In this document: positions 20,412 to 30,800 of the stretch, piece by piece
Layout of the letters: each line of letters begins with the position of its first letter
Position numbering within the stretch: the first letter of the stretch is position 1
Assembly (NCBI GenBank): GCA_026770025.1
Contig: JAMXDE010000079.1
Location: 62,001-126,000 of the forward strand
Origin: Craspedostauros australis
Lineage: Eukaryota; Bacillariophyta; Bacillariophyceae; Mastogloiales; Achnanthaceae
Direction of reading: 5' to 3'
DNA length: 64,000 nucleotides
Position numbers and translations under genes: made by a program
The notes under the pieces: generated by a model
Seen by the model: only the letters and a program-made list of their open reading frames with translations
Databases searched by the model: none
Told to the model about the DNA's origin: nothing

Positions 20412-21785
20412 TCACGGAGACGCCGAGATCATGTCCAACCGCGGCGATATCCCTTGGCCAGTCACACGCGCTTGCAATTCCTCGCACAATGCTTCCATCG
20501 GAATGTCCGCGTTGACGAGACCGTAGCCGCTGCAGGAAGGACAGCCAGGGTTGTCGACGCGTGGATTCTTGAAGGAGAAGTAGAACATGGCACGCGTGGC
20601 GTCGGGATCCTTGCAATTGTTGGCACCGGCGCAATGCAAGACGCGAGGATCGAAGATGACGCAGGCACCTTTTGGCAGCGTGCCGAGGACCGCCTTCTTG
20701 GATTGCAGGAGCTTGTCTTTGGTGGAAACGGCACTGTCGTCATCGGTGGCTGCTGTTGGGTCCTTGTCCACCTCGTAGAAGAGGCGGTGCGATTCGACGT
20801 TGTGCGTGCGTGGGATCCAAGTTGTGGGTCCCATGGTGGCATCGGTATCCTGCAGGGCGACGAAGCAAGTGAGCATGATGGGTTCCTTGGGATGCAGGCC
20901 CACCTGATCCTCCACGCAGGCATTGTCGGAATGCACGAGCTGACGACGGGCACCCTTGTTGGACATGAAGCAATTGAGTTCGTAGAGCGTGGATTGAGGA
21001 CCGCCTCCACCGTATTTGTCGAAGACGTACTCGACCAGCGGTCGGATGACGCTCTGGTTGAGGATGTGCTCCATGGCGTTATCCACCTCGCTCGGGCCGA
21101 AGGGGACCTTGAGATCGCACCTGTTCTGATTGAGGAGGACGTCGGCGAACCGTTCCTGGCTGTCCTGCACGGTGCCATCCTCGACGTGGGTTGTTGCGCG
21201 CGCGCGCAGTTCCACCAGATACCGCTTGAGCTGATCCGCCAGATCGTCCGCCAGTATGTTGTCAATGCGCACGAGGCCTTCTTTTTCCAATGCCTTGGCA
21301 TGTTCCTTTGCTTCTGCCAAAAGTCTTTCCTTTGCAGCATCTGAGCTGCTCTCGCTGCCATCGGCACTATCCTTCGTCTTCGTTTGTCTACTACTGCTGC
21401 TGGAGGTCTTCTTCTTGCTCTTTGATGAAGCTGCGCCGCCACCACCACCAAACCCTCCTGAGGACATGCGAACCTTGATCTTGTTGGGTGCCAATGGTTT
21501 GACTTTCGTCATGAGGCCGGCTTCGTGATCGCCCTTCTCCACCAGCAGCTGATCCTGTTCGGCGGTCATGTACATGAAACGCCGCTGCTTGGCGGATGCT
21601 GCCGCATCGTCTCCATCTCCATCGTTCGATGTTGGAACTTCCGCAATGACGGCATGCAAGGCGCCCGCACGAGAGGGGGAGATGGGACTGAGGCTGAAGG
21701 CAGTCGCGGTGGGGATGATGGAAGACCCAGCCGCGATGGCAACCAACATCAACGCTGCATGATTCGCTGTCCTTATTCGTGTCAT
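20412..21785 (-). CDS. PhyH-like Fe(II)/2-oxoglutarate dioxygenase with plastid-type presequence
   Basis: A single-exon gene encodes 457 residues. The N-terminus is a signal peptide ending TATA-F (F30) followed by SLSPISPSRAG; the Phe at +1 is the hallmark of bipartite presequences for secondary red plastids. A Ser/Lys-rich linker (about 105-150) separates it from a phytanoyl-CoA dioxygenase-like domain (about 165-440). Likely iron ligands are H285 and D287 in VHSDNAC and H384 in FDPRVLHCAGAN, and R398 in ATRAMFYFSF is the likely 2-oxoglutarate contact. PhyH-family enzymes hydroxylate diverse small molecules, so the substrate is open. The CPSCSGYG motif near 415-422 is an unusual Cys pair at the C-terminal end. 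Family and targeting calls are good; plastid location is inferred from the motif. Confidence 0.85.
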   Translation of the reverse strand: MTRIRTANHAALMLVAIAAGSSIIPTATAFSLSPISPSRAGALHAVIAEVPTSNDGDGDDAAASAKQRRFMYMTAEQDQLLVEKGDHEAGLMTKVKPLAPNKIKVRMSSGGFGGGGGAASSKSKKKTSSSSSRQTKTKDSADGSESSSDAAKERLLAEAKEHAKALEKEGLVRIDNILADDLADQLKRYLVELRARATTHVEDGTVQDSQERFADVLLNQNRCDLKVPFGPSEVDNAMEHILNQSVIRPLVEYVFDKYGGGGPQSTLYELNCFMSNKGARRQLVHSDNACVEDQVGLHPKEPIMLTCFVALQDTDATMGPTTWIPRTHNVESHRLFYEVDKDPTAATDDDSAVSTKDKLLQSKKAVLGTLPKGACVIFDPRVLHCAGANNCKDPDATRAMFYFSFKNPRVDNPGCPSCSGYGLVNADIPMEALCEELQARVTGQGISPRLDMISASP

Positions 21786-22229
21786 TGCTGTTTGTCTCTC
21801 TGGAGAGAGAGAGAGAGTGCGCAGAGCCGTTTGGAGATGCGATATGGTGGTATATAGTATGATGCGCTGTGGACTTCACAAGACGGAGGAAGAGATGGCA
21901 AGGTGGTTCCTTCCGATGCCTGCAAGGTTGATTGGATCTGTTGCGTTGATGTGCGTATCCTTGGGATGACAGTGATGTCGGTGGATTGAATTTCCGCGCG
22001 CAAAACGGTGTGGCGGACAGACTGAGAGGCAAAACGCACACAACCAACAAAGACACAGAAACAAACGCGAAACAGAACGGAACAAACCACACAACAGACA
22101 CAGAGAGAACAAAGAGGCCCGATTGCTCCCTCAGTCATCCATCTCTCGGAAGCACGGGCACAACCGCAGTCGCCGAAGACATCGACAACGAACAGAAGAA
22201 AGGAAAGGAAGAATTGAAGGCAGAGCAAG
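21786..22229. promoter_or_regulatory. divergent intergenic region between PhyH-like gene and PRKRIP1
   Basis: These 444 bp lie between two divergent starts. There is a GAGAGA run at 21803-21815 directly upstream of the PhyH-like start, and an ACACA/AACAGA-rich stretch near 22030-22110. No ORF is supported. Confidence 0.45.
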
Positions 22230-23195
22230 ATGGGAAGGTACACATCCGTCCAGTCCTACGCGGACAGCAACAAGAATGTGCAGAGTATTCCGTACGATCA
22301 AGCGAAGGGAGGCAAAGAAGCGGAGGCCAAGTCGTCGTCAGGTGCGTCCACGATCGTGAACTTTCAGTGCCTTGACACATCCCTTGCTGCTATGCTTGTG
22401 CTTGTGCTTGATTTCATGCTTTGAGATGGAGATGGAGAGAGGTGGTGACATGCCATTCGAAAGGTATGGCGTCTCTTCTCTTGAGTTTTCCATCCATCCT
22501 TCACGACTTTCATTGACTCTCTTCTCACCGTTACGGACGTGACTCCACTGATTATTCCATTCATTGATCCATTCCTTCCTTTTCTATACCCGCTCACGCA
22601 ATACTATGGGCGCTAATTCAAATTCAATCCAATCCAATTGAATACAACAGTCAAGGCCGAGAAGGTCGTCAACCCGTACGGATCCACGGCGGGTGCCGGA
22701 TCCAGCGAGTTCCACGTCTACCGCCATGCCCGGGCACGCGAGATGGAACGCTGGAAGGAGATTGACCAGGTGGAGAAGCAGCGTCGATCGGAGGAGGAGC
22801 ATCGCCGAGAGATGACGCAGGCGCAGATGGAGCAGGAGCAAAAGACAGCCAAGAACCGCCGCAAACGTCAGCGCATGAAGGATGCCAAGTTGCGCAAGAA
22901 GAATCTCAAGAAAGCTGGAATCGATCTGGATGTCGACAATGCGGAAGGCGATGATAATGAAAGCAGCAACGGAAACGGAAACAGCAGCAGCAGCAACAAG
23001 AAGTCCAAACCCAATGCGCAGCAGGAGGAAGATGAATTCTCTTACGTCCCGTTGGCGCAGCAAAAGAAGGAAGAGGAGGAGAAGAGCGAAAGCAAAAAAG
23101 AGACACCGTCATTGGCATCCATTCCAATCAAGAACGATGGTTCCTTTCTGGAGATGATGAAGAAGGCCATGCAAGAGAAAGAGGAGGGGAAATAG
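22230..23195 (+). CDS. PRKRIP1: PRKRIP1-like spliceosome-associated protein, two exons
   Basis: Exon 1 is 22230-22341 and exon 2 is 22651-23195, giving 218 residues. The 309-nt intron starts GTGCGT and ends CAACAG and splits a Val codon. Downstream of the junction, NPYGSTAGAGSSEFHVYRHA matches the PRKRIP1 (DUF1168) signature, followed by a long Glu/Arg/Lys-rich helix with KTAKNRRKRQRMKDAKLRKK. In other eukaryotes PRKRIP1 is a long-helix component of the catalytic-stage spliceosome and is nuclear. The C-terminal third is Ser/Asn/Glu-rich and disordered, ending with a short predicted helix near SFLEMMKKAMQEKEEGK. Length is close to that of animal homologues (about 185). The family call is strong because the motif is specific. 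Confidence 0.92.
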
Positions 23196-23632
23196 AGGAG
23201 ACACGCAAGGACGATCGTCTTAACTTCTCTTGTGTCATCACCTCACGACAGCTCCCTTGAGAGCGACAATTCCTCTGGTGTAGATTGTATTCTCCTGACA
23301 TTGACATACTCAAAGACTGCAACAGAGTGGCACAGCACAAGAGAGTAAAGCAATTCTATGCAAGCACCATGATGTTGTGAACAATTCAAAACATAAATGA
23401 ACATTAATTTACTGTCATCATCGTACCTCGTGTGTGCGTTGTGTTGTGTGCGGCGCTGTGATGTTTTGTATTGTATTGTTTTGGACTGGAGTGCGTTGCG
23501 TCGGTTCTTGTATGTATTTGTGGTGTGTTGTTATCTTCGTCATGGTGTCCAAGCAACCGCAACCGCAACCGCAACCGAAGCCACCAATATCTCGTCAGTC
23601 TGCGAGAGTCACTCGCGATAGCGTTTCAATAC
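23196..23632. other. convergent 3' region after PRKRIP1
   Basis: These 437 bp separate two converging stop codons. CATACTCAAAG lies at about 23306, and an AACCGC hexamer repeat at about 23556-23578. No coding frame is supported. Confidence 0.4.
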
Positions 23633-26600
23633 CTACTCAGCGGCTGTTGCGGCGGCTGCTGCTGCGGCAAGATCGGTTGCCTTGATCTTGTTCTTCTTGC
23701 CACCGCTGCCGCGCAACCGGCTGAAGAAGCCCTTCTTCTTGGCGGACTTTTGGGACGATGTTTGGCTGTCAAAGCTGCTGCCGGTCTTCTGAACCACATC
23801 AAAGTGACTCACCAGACCGCTGTTGTCACCGTTGCTGGATGGCAGTGCACTCATGCGCTGGTGTTGCTGTTGCTCCTTCGTGGTGTCGTCGGCACCATCC
23901 TCATGGATTGGTGCTGGGATGGTGGAGACGTTGAATGGATTGGCGCTGTGCATCAAGGGACGCAGGGTGTTGGATTCCATTCCCACGGATGACACCTCCT
24001 CGCGAATCTCTGAGTCCGTGTTCGTGGTGATCATGCTCACTGGACTCGATGGTGTCTTCTTGGCGCTGCGGGTTGCGCCGTTGATACCAGCGCTCGCTAT
24101 GTGGTGGTTGTCTTCACGTCCTTCACTGCCACTTGTGTCATCTCCATGGTTCCCCTGGTATCGATCGACGCCGGACGTGAGGTTCTCGTCCGTGTTGTCG
24201 GTGTCACTGTTGCGCAGCCGATGAACGTCGTCCATGGGCGCGATGTGCACTGCGGGGGATGGATTGTTGCTGGCGTTGTTGCCGCTCTTCAGGCCTCGGC
24301 TGAACTGGAAGGAGGTCGGATCGTTGACGTTGCTGTCGCCGCTGCCGCTGTTGCCGTTCGACGATCCTGTTCCGGTTTGGAAATGACGGTCGTAGATGCT
24401 ACGTGGTTGTTGCCGCTGTTGCTGTCCCTGTTGCTTGGTCCTGCTGCTGGCGGAATGATCCTGTTGTTGGTTGTGACGGTCTTCGTCGGAGTGCTCGCGA
24501 TGCGAAGAGACTGGTCGGCGTGGCGTTGGTGGCATGCTGTCACGCTGCATGGAATCGTTGCGGTTTGCATCATCGCTCTTGTAGACGGCATTCGCAAAGG
24601 TCCTTCGTGGTGTTGGATCGCGGTTGTAGCGCGCAGGGCGGGAGTTAGCATTGGTGTCAGCATCATGGTCGGGTGTGCTGTTGCTGTTCGTGCTGTTTGT
24701 CATCCGCTGTTCGATGATGTCATCGTAGCTCTGCTTTTTCGACGATGCCGCCTGGATGTTGGACGTGGCGTCGGCCGTGGCTTTGGCCGCTTCTTCCAGC
24801 TCCTCGGCTCGTGCCATGGACGGCGACACGCGCTCGATCTTGCGCAACGAGGCTCGTGTGGAGATGACTTCGTTGAGGCCGGCAACGGGTGGCCCCACTG
24901 CTCCACGTGGTGGTGCTTTCCTGGCGGTCTGGGACGCCTTTTGATGAAGCTGCTGCGGCTGCGGTCTTGGAACGCGCTCGACGCGTCGCGGCGCTGTGGG
25001 AACTTTATGCGTCTGAGGTGGCTCTTTGCGCGCTTGCTGTTTTTGCTGCTGCTGCTCCTTGCGCTGCTTCTTCTTCTGTTGCTGCTGTTGCTGATGGTAG
25101 ACAGCCTTTGCGGACAGGGAGTTCGGCGTGCCACGGCTGCCGCCGAAACTCTTGCTGGTCTTGCTCTTGCCGTTCTTCGACTTCTTGGATTTGTTCATGT
25201 TCTGGAGCGAGGTGAGGGAGATATCATCAGCATGCTTCCATGCTCCCTTTGATCCCAACCTCCACTTTCGCGGTACCTTGGCGAAGGGAGACTTCTGTGG
25301 GGTGGGCGCTGGCGGAGCTTTTGGAGAGACGGCCTTCTCGTAGGCCTGCTTGGGCGAGGCGATGGAATGGGAGTCGATCTCCGCCGTTCCGCCACGTGGA
25401 GTTTGGGTATTGATCGTCATGTTTCGGACGCCGCCGGCGACCATGTTGTTGCCAGAGTTGGACATGAGCTTGGTTGCGTTGGACGACGACTCAGATCTGC
25501 GGCGGCTGGTCTCGAGCTTGCGATCCTGAGGGCTGCTTGTCTGGTGATTGTGGCTGCGGTTCTCCATGTCATCGTCGGAGTGCTCCTGGTCACGATTGTG
25601 GCGTGGCCTTGCGGTATGGGAGAACTTGGCATGAGCGGCGTTGCCTTCGTACACGCGGCTGAGGTTGCGGATCCTCTCGGACGATCGTGATCGAGGACGA
25701 CGCGTGGGCACGTTGTGTTGTTGGGCATCGGGGCCAGAGGCGTCGTCGTCCCAGGATTCGCCTGGCTTGTACGGGGTCTGAGGACGCTTGTTGGCGGTGG
25801 TGCGGTTGTTCGTCTTCTGAGTTCGGACACTCGCATCCTTGTCGTTCTGGTTGTGGTCTGCTCTGTTGGCACGCTTGGAGTTCTTCGTCCGGCGGTTTGG
25901 AGTCGGCTTCGAAGCGTTTATCTGGTCTGCGTCATCTTCGGCATCGTTGGTGTTGGCGTTGTTCTTCGTATGTTTGGACTTCTTGGAGATTGGCACCGAC
26001 ACAGCGATTGGCGTTTCTGGGAACACGGTTGGGCCGCCGACGGCGAGTCCGCAGCTGTTGGCAAGGTCGTACAGGGAGCCGAAGAAGGACGAAGACGCCG
26101 AGGCGGATGGCATCGCTGGTGTCGGCGGTTCAGCTCGATGTTCTGCATGTTTGTCAATGTCCGGAGATGCGGCAGCGTCTTTGCTATTGTTGCGAGGAGA
26201 TTGGATGTCGACGTCATCCAGGACCAAATCCGGCCCGCTGATGATGATGTCGTCCTCCTCCTCCACGTCATCGTCGTTGATGGGGTTGCCTTCATCATCG
26301 TACAACACCTTCCTGTTGGACGGCGCCGACTTCTGGTGCTTGGGCGACTTCTTGTTGCGGAATTCCTCGATGGGATCGACGTCGTTCTTGTCGCCATCCT
26401 CGGCCGTTGATGATTGCAGGAAGTCGCAGCTGGGAGAGTCGCACGCTGCCATCTGCGGTTCTGGATCGACGGCCGTTTGCTCGGGCTCCGTCCTTTCCTG
26501 GTTGGGCTGGTCGCGCCATGTCACGGATCTGGTGAGGTTGACCGCGCTGGAATTGCGTGTCAGCCGGCTCTCCTTGAGGATGCTCTTGGATCGGCTCCGG

Positions 26601-26941
26601 AGACGCTCCGGTGGCGGTGGGTCGTCCTCGGCCTCATCACGCGCATCCTTCGAGCCTTGCGACGCGCCCGATTGCGAGTTCTTGACGGAGGAGGTGGATC
26701 GGCGCCTCGAGGGGCTGCGTCCGCGCGAGCGGCCTCCTTTCGTGCTCGCGGCCGTGCTGCTGCTGCTGCTGCTGGAGTACTCGCCGCTGATGACCTGCTG
26801 AGCGGCCTTGCGCTGAGCGGCTTCCGATGTGGGTGGTTCGTAGTGGCAGAAGAAGCCGTTCATGATCTCCTCCGTGACCTCCTCCATGAAGGCTCCATTG
26901 CTGCCGGCGTTGGCACTCGGCGGTTGGACGTACATCGGCAT
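23633..26941 (-). CDS. long disordered low-complexity protein of unknown function
   Basis: The first ATG of the frame, at 26941, gives 1102 residues; the frame stays open without an ATG to about 27232. The N-terminus, with GAFMEEVTEEIMNGFFCHYE, is the most protein-like part. The rest is rich in Ser, Asn, Asp, Arg and Gln, with a polySer tract, a Gln/Lys tract near the middle, and scattered basic clusters. A patch RSVTWRDQPNQ lies near residue 140. The C-terminus has a basic GFFSRLRGSGGKKNKIK followed by an Ala run. I see no catalytic domain or membrane segment. Length and a coherent frame argue for a real gene; it may be a scaffold or cytoskeletal or nuclear protein, but nothing in the sequence decides this. 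Confidence 0.65.
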   Translation of the reverse strand: MPMYVQPPSANAGSNGAFMEEVTEEIMNGFFCHYEPPTSEAAQRKAAQQVISGEYSSSSSSSTAASTKGGRSRGRSPSRRRSTSSVKNSQSGASQGSKDARDEAEDDPPPPERLRSRSKSILKESRLTRNSSAVNLTRSVTWRDQPNQERTEPEQTAVDPEPQMAACDSPSCDFLQSSTAEDGDKNDVDPIEEFRNKKSPKHQKSAPSNRKVLYDDEGNPINDDDVEEEDDIIISGPDLVLDDVDIQSPRNNSKDAAASPDIDKHAEHRAEPPTPAMPSASASSSFFGSLYDLANSCGLAVGGPTVFPETPIAVSVPISKKSKHTKNNANTNDAEDDADQINASKPTPNRRTKNSKRANRADHNQNDKDASVRTQKTNNRTTANKRPQTPYKPGESWDDDASGPDAQQHNVPTRRPRSRSSERIRNLSRVYEGNAAHAKFSHTARPRHNRDQEHSDDDMENRSHNHQTSSPQDRKLETSRRRSESSSNATKLMSNSGNNMVAGGVRNMTINTQTPRGGTAEIDSHSIASPKQAYEKAVSPKAPPAPTPQKSPFAKVPRKWRLGSKGAWKHADDISLTSLQNMNKSKKSKNGKSKTSKSFGGSRGTPNSLSAKAVYHQQQQQQKKKQRKEQQQQKQQARKEPPQTHKVPTAPRRVERVPRPQPQQLHQKASQTARKAPPRGAVGPPVAGLNEVISTRASLRKIERVSPSMARAEELEEAAKATADATSNIQAASSKKQSYDDIIEQRMTNSTNSNSTPDHDADTNANSRPARYNRDPTPRRTFANAVYKSDDANRNDSMQRDSMPPTPRRPVSSHREHSDEDRHNQQQDHSASSRTKQQGQQQRQQPRSIYDRHFQTGTGSSNGNSGSGDSNVNDPTSFQFSRGLKSGNNASNNPSPAVHIAPMDDVHRLRNSDTDNTDENLTSGVDRYQGNHGDDTSGSEGREDNHHIASAGINGATRSAKKTPSSPVSMITTNTDSEIREEVSSVGMESNTLRPLMHSANPFNVSTIPAPIHEDGADDTTKEQQQHQRMSALPSSNGDNSGLVSHFDVVQKTGSSFDSQTSSQKSAKKKGFFSRLRGSGGKKNKIKATDLAAAAAAATAAE

Positions 26942-27851
26942 GGTGCCCTGCGTGTTGGTGTCGACGGGATGCTCTCGGTTCCGCTTGCTGTTCGATGCCC
27001 TGAAGGTGGCTCGTAATTTGATTGTGCGCACTTGCCTGTCTCTATTCGAGCAAGTGTGTTCTCTTCCAACGTGAGGTGCGTGGCACTTGCTGTCACGCTC
27101 AGAATTGTTGCCGTCACGGAATGAGATGTGAGGATGGAACTTGCGATAATGACCATGTGTCGTCTCCGGTTTGATGTTTCTCTTGCTCCTCACTTGGCGC
27201 GAGTTCGACAATCGATGTTGAAGACATGTCACGAAGTTTGCGGCGCCAACATCTTCCCTCTTTTGATGTCACGATTTCGGTGAGGGACGAACTGCGATTC
27301 TGTTCTCTGTGAAAATGTGACATGACGAATCGCCGACTATGTACGGAGTATACGACGCTGAATGTTTTTGTATTGATAGCGTGCATGTTGGCTTTCGCTA
27401 AAGTCGATTGCGTGCGCGCGCCAATATCATCATGTCTCACTCATATCTTCAAACATACAATTCATTAATGTCTGAATGTTTTATTAAGACATGAAACACA
27501 CACAACTTCGCAGCCGATCAAGTGGGTCGTTCGCCGAAGCGCGCCGAAAAATACTCGCGTGCATCGAATCGACCTCTTGGACTAAATTAAGCTGCAATCC
27601 GCGCCAAAATTGCAGAGAGCTCTGAAAACGAGCGCAGGTGTCAACACACGCGCGAAATGGCACAATGTCCGTCTTGTCATCGTGTCGTGGTGGCAAAAAC
27701 GAGCGTGTGTCGGAATGAAATTGTGGAGACCAAAGAGGATTTGGCAACGCAGCGACGAATCAACACCGTCCACGAATGAGCAAGCAGACTGCGAAGTGCG
27801 AGGAACACGACGAGAACAAGAACAAGGACAACGACAGCTGCATCATCGACC
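26942..27851. promoter_or_regulatory. divergent region upstream of ATAD5 and the disordered-protein gene
   Basis: This 910-bp region separates two divergent genes. An open minus-strand frame covers 26942-27232 without an ATG; it may be 5' UTR or an unseen spliced exon. An AT-richer stretch lies near 27440-27490. I see no other gene or repeat. Confidence 0.4.
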
Positions 27852-30800
27852 ATGACGACGACCGCATGCGTGAAACCGAGTATCCGTTTGATGCCTCCGC
27901 GTCCTGAAAGATCCCGCCGCCTGACAAGAAGCGTCACCGCAACATCCGCGAACACTTCATCGATAATATCGTCTTCAGAGCAGGAGCAGCACGCAGCCGA
28001 GTGTGTTGAGGCGGGTTGCCCCGACAACGGCAGCGGCTGCGGGTCGTCAACCCTTTCAGCAATGGTTATGACGAGACGCACGCGTACCGAAGGAGGAGAC
28101 AAGATGGCGCCAGCAAAAGAGCTCAAGCCAACCAAGATCGCATCCCAATCGAAGAAGAAACGGAAGGTCGTGGCCGTCAAGCGATGGATGTGCGATGTCT
28201 GCAAGCTGATGCAGTTCGAGCGCTTCGAGGATGCCGTGGCGCACGAGAAGATCTGCAAGGGTCGACCAGCTTGCGTGGAAAAACGAGGAGCAGACGACTG
28301 CAAACTGCCAACAGAGGAAAACAAACGACTGATATCAACGACGACACGCATGGCAACGGCATCACAATCGGGCCAACCAGCATCGCTGTTCCAAAGAGTG
28401 GTGAAAAAGGATCGACCGCAAGCGAAACGCGAGGAGCTGAACCATCAACGGAAGCTCAAGCGACAGCAGCACAAACTCAAGCAGCATACCATCCAGGCCA
28501 AGGCAAGCCATGAATGCGATGATGACTATGATGACGATGATGCTGAATCAACTTCGAAAGTCGCCACCCGCAACAAAATCTCATCAAAAAGAGCAGCAGC
28601 GAAGAAGGCACAACCAGCGAAGATGCACAATTTCTTTCAATCCAAGAAAGTGAAATCACAACATCGCAACCGACCAACAACCAACCAACAACAGAGGCAG
28701 GAATCATATCCGAGCAATGCACCCCCAGCATTTGATCTGTCCACCAGCGCGAACACAAACGCAAATGCAAACGTCGAAGTCAATACCATGCGATCAATCG
28801 CAACCGCAATCGCAACATCAGACCAAGCCAACAATCAACGCCCTGACTTCGTGGACTTGTCAAAAAGCAAGATGTCAGACACTTCATCATGCGAGTCCGT
28901 CGAAGTGGTGCAAGTGTCCAAAGCGAGGGCTGCATCCGCCCTGCTGTCATCACAAGAGATTGCAACGAAGGCAACGGAGATGGCGATGCTCATCGATCAG
29001 CGGATCGCGTCGACGACGAACCTTGCTGGTGTATTGGGCAGAAGCAAGCAGCATCACGGCAACAAACGAACCAAACGAGGCAATGGCAAGAATGTCGCCA
29101 GCATCTTCCTCAATGGCAGCAGGTCACATTCTGCCTTCTTGGCAGAACAGCGCCAAGTCGAATTCCAAGCCCAACGAAGATTGGAGCATCAGAAGGAACT
29201 GGCGAGACAGAGAAGGAAGCAAGGTGTCACTTCTACCAACGCACCCAGCGACGCACAGTCCGAATATGAGCGCATCAGAGCAATCATGATGAACAACTAC
29301 CTGCCACCAAATGCATCACGACCATCAATCCCATTGCATCTCATGTTCCCTTCACCATCCCATGTGATTGCTGGCAACAGCACCGGCACGGGCTCAAAGC
29401 GAGCACAGCCTACAGCACCAGCGCCATCGGCAACGGCAACGGCAGCGGCAACACCAACTGTTGACACGAGCTGGTACTCGATGGATCGAATTCAGCGAGC
29501 AGGAAGTGCCGCCAAACAGCCACGCACACCTTCGCTTCAGGAATCTGCAGCTTCTGCTCGTTTGCTGTCAGCGCCAACCTGCAATCCGAACGTCGACACC
29601 TCGTCACAGTACTTGCTGACGAAGGTGCTGCGAACGGTATTGCAGGGCGCAACAACAACAGCAGCAGCAGGCATCAACCCAGCTGCAATGGATGGGAAAA
29701 GAAACAGCAACAAATCGTGGGTTGATCGCTTTGGTCTGCAGGGGCAAGGCACCATCCTGTCCACCTCCAATCAAGCAGCTGCCAATTCCATGCTCAGCTG
29801 GATCGAGCAGTGGCAGACTTCGAGAGGCAGGGCCATGGAACGCATGATGGCCCGTCAGACGAAACTGAAAGGTGCACGCAAGTTATCGGCCAAGCGAAGG
29901 AAGAATTCCCATGACCAGGACTTGTGGGAGGATGGTGAGTTTGGTGACTGTGATCTGCGGAACATGTGCCTCATCACAGGTCCCACATCCAGTGGCAAAA
30001 CCAGCTTGGTGCATGCAGTCGCGAAGCAGGCGCGATGCAAGGTGCTGGAAATCAACACGACCGAAGCACGTTCAGCGGCATCATTGAGACATCGAATCCA
30101 AGAGGCAACACAGAGCTGCTCTTCTCTTGACATGCTCAACCGAAGGCGCAAGACTTCAACAGCAGGTGGAGAGGCCTTTTTCACATTCCAACACAGACAG
30201 AACAATCAAACAGCAGCGGCATCTTCATTTGTACAGAGCAGTGGCAACAACGACGACGACAACAACTGGCCACTCTCTCAAGACTCAGAAGCAACAGCGA
30301 ACTCTACAACCACTTCGCCATCTTCTTCATCTGGAGCTCACACCGGCGTTGAAGCATCCTCATTAACAATCATCCTCATCGATGAAGTGGATATTGTTGA
30401 TGACGCCAACGAAGATTCAGGCTTTTGGACTGCCCTCTCTGGTCTTGCCAAGACGGCCAAATGCCCCATCTTCCTGACGGCCAATACAAGACCACCACAG
30501 CTGCGCAACATCCAATGCGAACACTTTATCACCGCACGTCCGACGCCCACAGAATGTGTTCCATTGTTGATACAGGTTGTACAACAGCAGCAGCAGCTGA
30601 TACTGAACCAAGCTCTCAGTGCTGCACAGATTCAGCATCACATGGCAGCAGCTGCGAAGCTGTGCAATTGTGATGTGCGGCAGCTGTTGAACGAGCTGCA
30701 GGTGGTTGTGAAAGAGATGGGACGAAACGGAACTAATGCATCGAATGCAACACTCACAATGCCGGAACAACCATCATCATCATTGTCATCATCCTCCTTG

